Shown piece by piece: positions 6,808-11,002 of a stretch of 11,002 nt of DNA (the first letter of the stretch is position 1; every line of letters begins with the position of its first letter). Location: assembly GCA_013375335.1 (NCBI GenBank), contig JABXJZ010000027.1, positions 1 through 11,002 of the forward strand. Direction: 5' to 3'. The notes beneath the pieces were generated by a model, which saw nothing but the letters and a program-made list of their open reading frames with translations, made no database searches and was not told where the DNA came from. Both the position numbers and the translations under genes were made by a program. The stretch comes from Desulfobacterales bacterium. GTDB taxonomy: Bacteria > Desulfobacterota > DSM-4660 > Desulfatiglandales > B25-G16.

Positions 6808-6837
6808 TTGAGCATAGCAGTTGAAAAGGGGTATAAT
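6808..6837 (+). promoter_or_regulatory. Sigma70 promoter for the MoaD-like gene
   Basis: A perfect -10 box TATAAT is at 6832-6837, with TTGAGC at 6808-6813 as the -35 box (18-base spacing). The leader would be ~75 bases long. It contains the near-palindrome GTCAGTGCTGAC (6886-6897), with perfect GTCAG/CTGAC arms, shortly before the start codon. Confidence 0.65.
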
Positions 6838-6917
6838 GACGAAAACCTAGACGCTTACGATTATTACAATCAGAGTCCTCTGCTTGTCAGTGCTGACGTA
6901 GGAGTAACGAAGAAACA

Positions 6918-7157
6918 ATGAAGATCGAGCTGAGGCTATATGCCTCCCTGGCATCCCATATGCCTAAAAGAACCAGCGGGAACCCCTGGAGTTTTGAGAT
7001 CAGTGAAGGAACTAGGATCAGGGAACTTCTGGAACGACTGAAGATTCCCACAAAGGCCGTAAAGGCGGTATTCCTGAATGGGGTTCATGCCAGTGGCAAT
7101 GAAATCCTGGATGATGGGGACAGGGTGGGGGTCTTTCCTCCCATTGGCGGGGGATAA
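6918..7157 (+). CDS. moaD: MoaD/ThiS-type beta-grasp sulfur carrier
   Basis: The 79-residue protein has the beta-grasp order of small sulfur carriers: first strand IELRLYASLAS, EISEGTRIRELLERLKIP helix (28-44), VKAVFLNGVHASGNEIL, then DDGDRVGVFPPIGGG. It ends exactly in GGG, so the C-terminal glycine is available for adenylation by an E1-like protein and conversion to a thiocarboxylate without processing. In the MoaD role it would donate sulfur to the dithiolene of molybdopterin together with MoaE (not in this window). The adjacent divergent E1-like gene and the nearby tungsten AOR favour this over thiamine synthesis. The ribosome binding site is weak (TAGGAG about 13 bases upstream). The gene is followed after 23 bases by the subtilisin-like gene in the same direction, so they are probably co-transcribed. 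Confidence 0.85.
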   Translation: MKIELRLYASLASHMPKRTSGNPWSFEISEGTRIRELLERLKIPTKAVKAVFLNGVHASGNEILDDGDRVGVFPPIGGG

Positions 7158-7180
7158 GTTCCTTGCAGGATGCTAGTGAA

Positions 7181-8152
7181 ATGAAAAGCTTAGCTGTATT
7201 CATGGCAGCCACCATAAGCGCGACCTTCTGGGTATTCATGGCGTTTACAGCGGATTGTAAGGATGCGGGCAACGCAAGGCCTCAACAGATCGCGCTGCAA
7301 AGTGCAACTGCGACCGCCCAGATCGCAGAAGCGATAGAGGAGTTCATAGCCGAGGAAATGGGGCATGTCGTGTCCGTAGGTCTCCTCTCCACTGGTGTGG
7401 ACGAGTCGGTGCCTGAGCTGAAAGGACAGCTTTTGACTGGTGCAAACTTCGCTGTGGATGAACCGGACATCATTGACCGTAATGGCGTCGGTACATACAC
7501 CGCCGCCCTGATCGTGGGTATAGCACCGAACGTGAGGGTGCTACCAATTAAGGTTCTTAACAAAATTGGACAAGGGCCTACTTCTCAGATCGTCAAAGGG
7601 ATAGATTTCGGGGTCGAAAGGGGTGCCGATATTTTGTTGATTCCAGGCGGAGCGGCGACAGGGGGCGATCCTGGCCTACAGGAAGCCGTAGCCCGGGCCA
7701 GGCAGAGAGGAATTTTGCTCATTGCACCGGCCGGAAACTCGAGATCCAGCAGACGGCACTATCCGGGTGCCTTTAAGGAGGTCCTGGCAGTAGGGACCAC
7801 TGATGCTTGGGGCAGGAAACAGGCCTCCTCAAACTATGGAGACTGGGTCGGCCTTTTTGCTCCATGGGTGGACCTCAGGTCGATCTATAGCCGTAGCCGG
7901 CTTAGGGGTCTTTCTGTAAGCAATCCTGGAGCAGCCATCGTCGCCGGCGTTGCAGCTCTCGTCTTGGGAATCAACCCAGATCTTGGGGCAGACGGCGCAG
8001 AGGAAATCCTCCTCACCACTGCCACGGACATATCCAGCAGGAACCCCGGGATGGGAGTCGGAGCACGAAGGGTGAACGCTCTCGCCGCTGTGCGCGCTGC
8101 AAAGGTTTCGGCCTGGTTGGGCGTGAGGAGTAAAGCATCAGGCTACGAATAA
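7181..8152 (+). CDS. Exported subtilisin-fold (S8-like) protein lacking the catalytic triad
   Basis: The 323-residue product from the ATG at 7181 (weak AGGA about 10 bases upstream; a TTG at 7163 is an alternative) starts with a hydrophobic signal segment (residues ~4-22, AVFMAATISATFWVFMAFTA). The remainder follows the S8 subtilase fold: VSVGLLSTGVDESVPEL (65-80), GVGTYTAALIVGIAPNVRVLPIKVL (102-126), a GADILLIPGG strand, GILLIAPAGNS (177-187) with the oxyanion-type Asn186, VLAVGTTDAWGRKQASSNYG (201-220), then SNPGAAIVAGVAALVL. The catalytic positions are changed: the DTG aspartate is Ser70, the HGTH histidine is Val103 (second His is Tyr106), and GTSMAAP aligns to VSNPGAA with Asn at 248 for the serine. 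This reads as a pseudopeptidase, perhaps a periplasmic binding or scaffold protein. It lies directly downstream of the MoaD-like gene. Fold is confident; loss of activity is likely; role unknown. Confidence 0.8.
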   Translation: MKSLAVFMAATISATFWVFMAFTADCKDAGNARPQQIALQSATATAQIAEAIEEFIAEEMGHVVSVGLLSTGVDESVPELKGQLLTGANFAVDEPDIIDRNGVGTYTAALIVGIAPNVRVLPIKVLNKIGQGPTSQIVKGIDFGVERGADILLIPGGAATGGDPGLQEAVARARQRGILLIAPAGNSRSSRRHYPGAFKEVLAVGTTDAWGRKQASSNYGDWVGLFAPWVDLRSIYSRSRLRGLSVSNPGAAIVAGVAALVLGINPDLGADGAEEILLTTATDISSRNPGMGVGARRVNALAAVRAAKVSAWLGVRSKASGYE

Positions 8153-8157
8153 CAAGG

Positions 8158-8184
8158 AAGGCCTCTGTTTTTAAGAGGGCTTTT
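8158..8184. terminator. Hairpin between convergent genes (probable bidirectional terminator)
   Basis: AAGGCCTCT pairs with AGAGGGCTTT (one bulged G) around a T-rich loop at 8167-8173, and TTTTAG follows on the + strand. It sits 5 bases after the subtilase-like stop and adjoins the stop of the minus-strand gene ending at 8183. Confidence 0.5.
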
Positions 8185-8788
8185 AGCAGGTTCTGACCCG
8201 CAAGAAGACGTGCCTATCTGGCCATTTCATCTTTGCCAGTTTGTCCAAATCGAATTTCTTGCCATCCACTGTTGCACCTTTGCATCGTGACCAGAAGGCA
8301 TCGGGTTGCCTCTTAAGGAAATCCGCGAGATCCCTCCCATTAATCCAGATGCCCTTTTTGAGAAAGGTTGATCCCAGCTCATCGAGCGGTAGATTGAAGA
8401 GTTTCAAGGAAATCATACCCTCCTGAATGGGTTGGGAGCTAGCCGCTTCACTGTGGGAAATATGGCTGCGCAGGGGAGCATAGTAGCCTCCCCTTCGTAG
8501 TGTCGCCCCAACAAGTCCCGGGAGGGCCGCGGAAAGGGCCAGGATTGAGCCCTGCTTGACGATGGCGGACTCCACATCATCGACAGGTCTTCCATCCAGA
8601 AGGATGGTCTGAATTCTTCCTTCGAGGTATTCCGGGCTCAAGCCGAGTTGATGACAGAGTAACGATTTGATGCTGCACCCCACCCGGACTTTCACCATAA
8701 AACCCCTCTGCAAGAGCTGAGAAAAGCTCGGGATGGGGTTATCCTCCACGCACAAGCAAAGGTTCGTATTAGAAAAGGATGGAGACAT
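8183..8788 (-). CDS. Unknown protein with a beta-grasp-like N-terminal half
   Basis: I do not recognise this family. The longest frame gives 201 residues from an ATG at 8788, but its G-rich RBS (AGGGGG) is very close to the ATG. An internal ATG at 8698 with AGAGGGG 4-5 bases upstream gives 171 residues and starts right at the first predicted strand, so the shorter form is plausible. Residues ~31-101 of the long form run MVKVRVGCSI (strand), KSLLCHQLGLSPEYLEGRI (helix), QTILLDGRPVDD (strand), SAIVKQGSILALSAALPG, and end at RRGG. This parallels ThiS/MoaD order, including the LDG turn and the terminal strand-GG. The second half (~125-201) has another strand-helix block (GIWINGRDLADFLKR) and a basic end. 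No signal peptide. It lies 72 bases downstream of the AOR gene on the same strand, separated by a hairpin, suggesting a partner or chaperone of that enzyme (inference). Confidence 0.65.
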   Translation of the reverse strand: MSPSFSNTNLCLCVEDNPIPSFSQLLQRGFMVKVRVGCSIKSLLCHQLGLSPEYLEGRIQTILLDGRPVDDVESAIVKQGSILALSAALPGLVGATLRRGGYYAPLRSHISHSEAASSQPIQEGMISLKLFNLPLDELGSTFLKKGIWINGRDLADFLKRQPDAFWSRCKGATVDGKKFDLDKLAKMKWPDRHVFLRVRTC

Positions 8789-8805
8789 TTCCCCCTAGAT
8801 AAGAG

Positions 8806-8836
8806 AATGGGGAGACCCCCTCAGGATCTCCCCATT
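8806..8836 (-). terminator. Perfect 10-bp stem hairpin between the AOR gene and the downstream gene
   Basis: AATGGGGAGA (8806-8815) and TCTCCCCATT (8827-8836) are exact complements with an 11-base loop. On the minus strand the stem is followed only by CTCTTATCT, not a strong T run. It may therefore terminate partially or protect the AOR mRNA 3' end while letting some transcription reach the downstream gene. Confidence 0.5.
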
Positions 8837-8860
8837 GATTCACAGGAGAAGCTTTGTAAG

Positions 8861-10597
8861 CTACCAGTTGAACAGTGTATCGAGATCTTCATCTTTCACG
8901 TGGAACGTGATGTTATGAGGCGGTAGCAGATCTTTCTTGAAGAATTCGGGCAGCCGGTCGTGCATGGCTGTGAAGCCGGCCCTCGTGTTGAAGTCCCTCT
9001 CGTTTTTGAGAACGGATTTACCAAGATCGGTCACATCATCGGCTGTCATGTTCAACCCGTAAAAGGCATTGATCATGTCAATGAGTGCTTGAAATGTCTC
9101 GGGCTGATCCAGAGCTGCAAAGGCAATAAAGATACACATGCCTGTGGAGTCAACAGCGGCAGTGGCGATCTGGAGATTTCTGGAGAGCTCCACCTGGCCC
9201 TCCGGCTTCAGTGGGTCCAGGCTTCCCCCGACATTGAGTATGTTCGTGGCCACGGCATATCCTGAGGTATGATCCGCACCCATGGTGCTGGTGGCATAGG
9301 TTACTCCGATGCCCTGGATCCCGCGAGGATCATAGGCAGGCATGGCCTGTCCTTTCACCACGGGGACCCTCTCTACACCAAACGCCTTCCCGGTTAAAGC
9401 TGCCCCGTTCCCGAGGATGCGCCCCAGGGGAGTGCCCTTTCCTACTTCCTTAACGAGATTGATGGCAGCCGCTCCGTCTCCGAACTTTGCAACACCAGCT
9501 TCCATGGCCACCGCTATGGTGGCACCCATCTCGATGGTATCCAGGCCGTAATCATCATCCAAGCGGTCCAGCATGGCAATGGAGTCCAGGTCATCTATTC
9601 CACAGTTCGCGCCGTGGGCCCAGACCGTCTCATATTCCACCTGTTTCGTCAGGTAATGGCCATCTTTGTCCATGTAAATGCCTGAGCACTTTATGATGCA
9701 GCCCCGGTGACAGCCATGGGTGGCGACTCCACCTCGAGCTGTCTCTGTTTCAGCCTGGGTTTCACCACTGATGTTGGAGCACCCTTCAAAGCGGCCCCAC
9801 ATGAAGTTCTTTGTCGGATATGCACCGGCCTCGTTGATAATGTTGGCCAATATGTTGGTCCCATAGGCGGGAAGCCCCTGGCTTGTGATGGGATGTTTTC
9901 TGAGACCTTCAATCCACGTTTCGTTGGCCTTTCTAAATTTCTCAGGATCCTTGGGGCTTCGCATTTTCATCCCGGTGTCGTCGAGCACAATGACCTTGAC
10001 GCCCTTCGCACCCATGACCGCGCCGACCCCGCCTCGTCCTGCGTGACGGGTAGGTCTCAGCTCCATGTCGGTGCATGCCACTGAAGCAGCGGACATCTTC
10101 ATCTCGCCTGCTGGTCCAATGGAGATGCAGGCTATCTTATCACCATGCTCACCTTTCATCTTCTCAACGAGGTCGTAGTTGCCCAGCATCCTGAGGCCGT
10201 TATTGGGGGTTATCTGTACCCCGTCCTTATTGATCATCACCTTATAGGGGGTATCGTCTTTGGGTTTCCCCTCCAGCACGATGGCCGCATAGCCAAGCCT
10301 GGCCAGAACTTGAGAAGCCTGCCCTCCTGCGTTTGCCTCCTTGATAGTACCTGTGAGTGGACTCTTGCAGCCCACCGAGAGTCGCCCTGACATGGCAGCA
10401 GTGGTTCCGCTCAGCAATCCGGGGGCGATGACTAGCTTATTATCTGCACCAAGGGGATGGCACAACGGAGGTACTTCCTTGGAAACAATGGCCGAGGTTA
10501 GGGCCCTGCCTCCCAGGCCAGCATAATCTCCCAGGGGCTCCTCAGTGGCTTTAGGGCCACCTTCTGCCCCCATGTCGATTCTTAGAATCTTGTCCAT
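8861..10597 (-). CDS. aor: Tungsten-type aldehyde:ferredoxin oxidoreductase family protein
   Basis: AOR-family enzymes oxidise aldehydes to carboxylates (or run in reverse) using a tungsten-bispterin and one [4Fe-4S] cluster, passing electrons to ferredoxin in the cytoplasm. The 578-residue protein has the standard domains: N-terminal DKILRIDM and GGRALTSAIV with SGRLSVGCKSPLTGTIKEANAGG (70-92), pterin-binding RHAGRGGVGAVMGAKGVKVIVL (184-205), the cluster site GCHRGCIIKC (Cys296, 300, 304) with the fourth ligand Cys488 in STGMCIF, EYETVWAHGANCG (321-333), and GADHTSGYA (440-448) near the active site. The Cys spacing is x3-x3, not x2-x3 as in the Pyrococcus AOR. AGGAGGG is placed ideally before the ATG. 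No ferredoxin-like AorA partner is in the window. Substrate cannot be read from sequence; nearby MoaD and E1-like genes fit cofactor supply. Confidence 0.92.
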   Translation of the reverse strand: MDKILRIDMGAEGGPKATEEPLGDYAGLGGRALTSAIVSKEVPPLCHPLGADNKLVIAPGLLSGTTAAMSGRLSVGCKSPLTGTIKEANAGGQASQVLARLGYAAIVLEGKPKDDTPYKVMINKDGVQITPNNGLRMLGNYDLVEKMKGEHGDKIACISIGPAGEMKMSAASVACTDMELRPTRHAGRGGVGAVMGAKGVKVIVLDDTGMKMRSPKDPEKFRKANETWIEGLRKHPITSQGLPAYGTNILANIINEAGAYPTKNFMWGRFEGCSNISGETQAETETARGGVATHGCHRGCIIKCSGIYMDKDGHYLTKQVEYETVWAHGANCGIDDLDSIAMLDRLDDDYGLDTIEMGATIAVAMEAGVAKFGDGAAAINLVKEVGKGTPLGRILGNGAALTGKAFGVERVPVVKGQAMPAYDPRGIQGIGVTYATSTMGADHTSGYAVATNILNVGGSLDPLKPEGQVELSRNLQIATAAVDSTGMCIFIAFAALDQPETFQALIDMINAFYGLNMTADDVTDLGKSVLKNERDFNTRAGFTAMHDRLPEFFKKDLLPPHNITFHVKDEDLDTLFNW

Positions 10598-11002
10598 GGA
10601 TGCCCTCCTTTCTGTATTGCTCTTGGTAATACACTTTGAGTTGCGGTCTTACCTCCTCACGCAAGGCCGAAGTCATTCGTCCCGTGCAGAGAAGGAGTTA
10701 CTATTCGCGCTACCAAAGTGTGAATACCGGTAGTCATCCGGAATGTCAAGAGAAATAATGGTGTCAGTGCGTAGAACCATTTGATGAAGTCTGTCGTGAG
10801 GTCAGCAATTTCGGCCGAAACGGGAAACACGGCAGAGCCACGTCGTAGTCAAACCTAACCTATTGATTTTTAAGCCTATCGGTGGGTATGGGTATCTTTT
10901 TTTGATTATGCCCGCCCATAGTTTAGATTAGTGGGCGACTCGACGTGAGCTTTCGACCTGAGCTCAAGCCGAAGGGCTCGCCGAAACGTTTCAAAATGGT
11001 TT
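10598..11002. other. Gene-free region upstream of the AOR gene
   Basis: No convincing coding frame is seen in about 400 bases; the short frames lack ribosome binding sites and family resemblance. It holds the AOR ribosome binding site, a predicted minus-strand promoter, and several palindromes: TTTCGGCCGAAA (10809-10820, perfect), CGCCCA/TGGGCG arms (10913-10918 and 10932-10937), and GAAACGTTTC (10983-10992, perfect). The 9-mer GCCGAAACG occurs twice (10814-10822, 10980-10988). The right end may be the edge of another regulatory region or element that continues outside the window. Confidence 0.5.
10721..10749 (-). promoter_or_regulatory. Candidate promoter for the AOR gene
   Basis: On the minus strand a perfect TTGACA (10749-10744) is followed after 17 bases by TATTCA (10726-10721), a weak -10 box. 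The spacer holds CCGG-N7-CCGG, a possible operator. The leader to the AOR start would be ~115 bases. Confidence 0.4.

Noticed and set aside
9707..10084. 125-residue plus-strand frame within the AOR gene
   Set aside because: It is a shadow of the AOR reading frame, with no ribosome binding site or recognisable motifs.
10913..10937. CGCCCA/TGGGCG hairpin as a terminator
   Set aside because: The T run lies before the stem on the + strand, and on the minus strand the stem is followed by A residues, so it does not have terminator form.
1..11002. CRISPR array, tRNA, rRNA or insertion sequence
   Set aside because: No regularly spaced repeats, cloverleaf-like sequence or transposase-like frame was seen by reading the window.

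Overview
The window (about 11 kb, moderately GC-rich) looks like chromosome from a strict anaerobe. A tungsten-type aldehyde:ferredoxin oxidoreductase (AOR), a branched-chain-amino-acid-type periplasmic binding protein, an exported DUF362 protein and nickel-pincer cofactor genes together suggest a sulfate-reducing or syntrophic Desulfobacterota (former Deltaproteobacteria). That placement is inferred from gene content only. No rRNA, tRNA, CRISPR array or recognisable transposase is visible.

Left part (1-2.95 kb, + strand): the 3' part of an ABC-type periplasmic binding protein gene with an unrecognised C-terminal region; a Sec-exported DUF362 protein with its own promoter, strong ribosome binding site and terminator; and a small exported PEGA-domain protein.

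Middle (3.03-5.7 kb, + strand): a tight larE-larB-larC operon for the nickel-pincer nucleotide (NPN) cofactor used by LarA-type racemases and epimerases. LarE and LarB have their key residues. LarC is short, about 60 or more residues less than usual at the C-terminus, and has a diverged core motif. No larA is in the window.

Right part (5.73-10.6 kb): genes that fit tungsten/molybdenum-pterin enzyme biology. A ThiF/MoeB/HesA E1-like protein (-) is divergent from a MoaD-type sulfur carrier ending in GGG (+). The MoaD gene is followed by an exported subtilisin-fold protein in which all three catalytic residues appear replaced. Converging on these is a two-gene minus-strand unit, an AOR followed by a 171-201-residue protein of unknown family whose N-terminal half looks like another beta-grasp (ubiquitin-like) domain. 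Predicted promoters and several perfect palindromes lie in the divergent thiF/moaD intergenic region and upstream of the AOR gene.

Working model (inference): the E1-like protein and MoaD supply sulfur for pterin dithiolene formation in the tungsten cofactor of AOR. The pseudo-subtilase and the beta-grasp-like protein would be uncharacterised accessory parts of that locus. These two proteins, and the shortened LarC, most deserve a second look.
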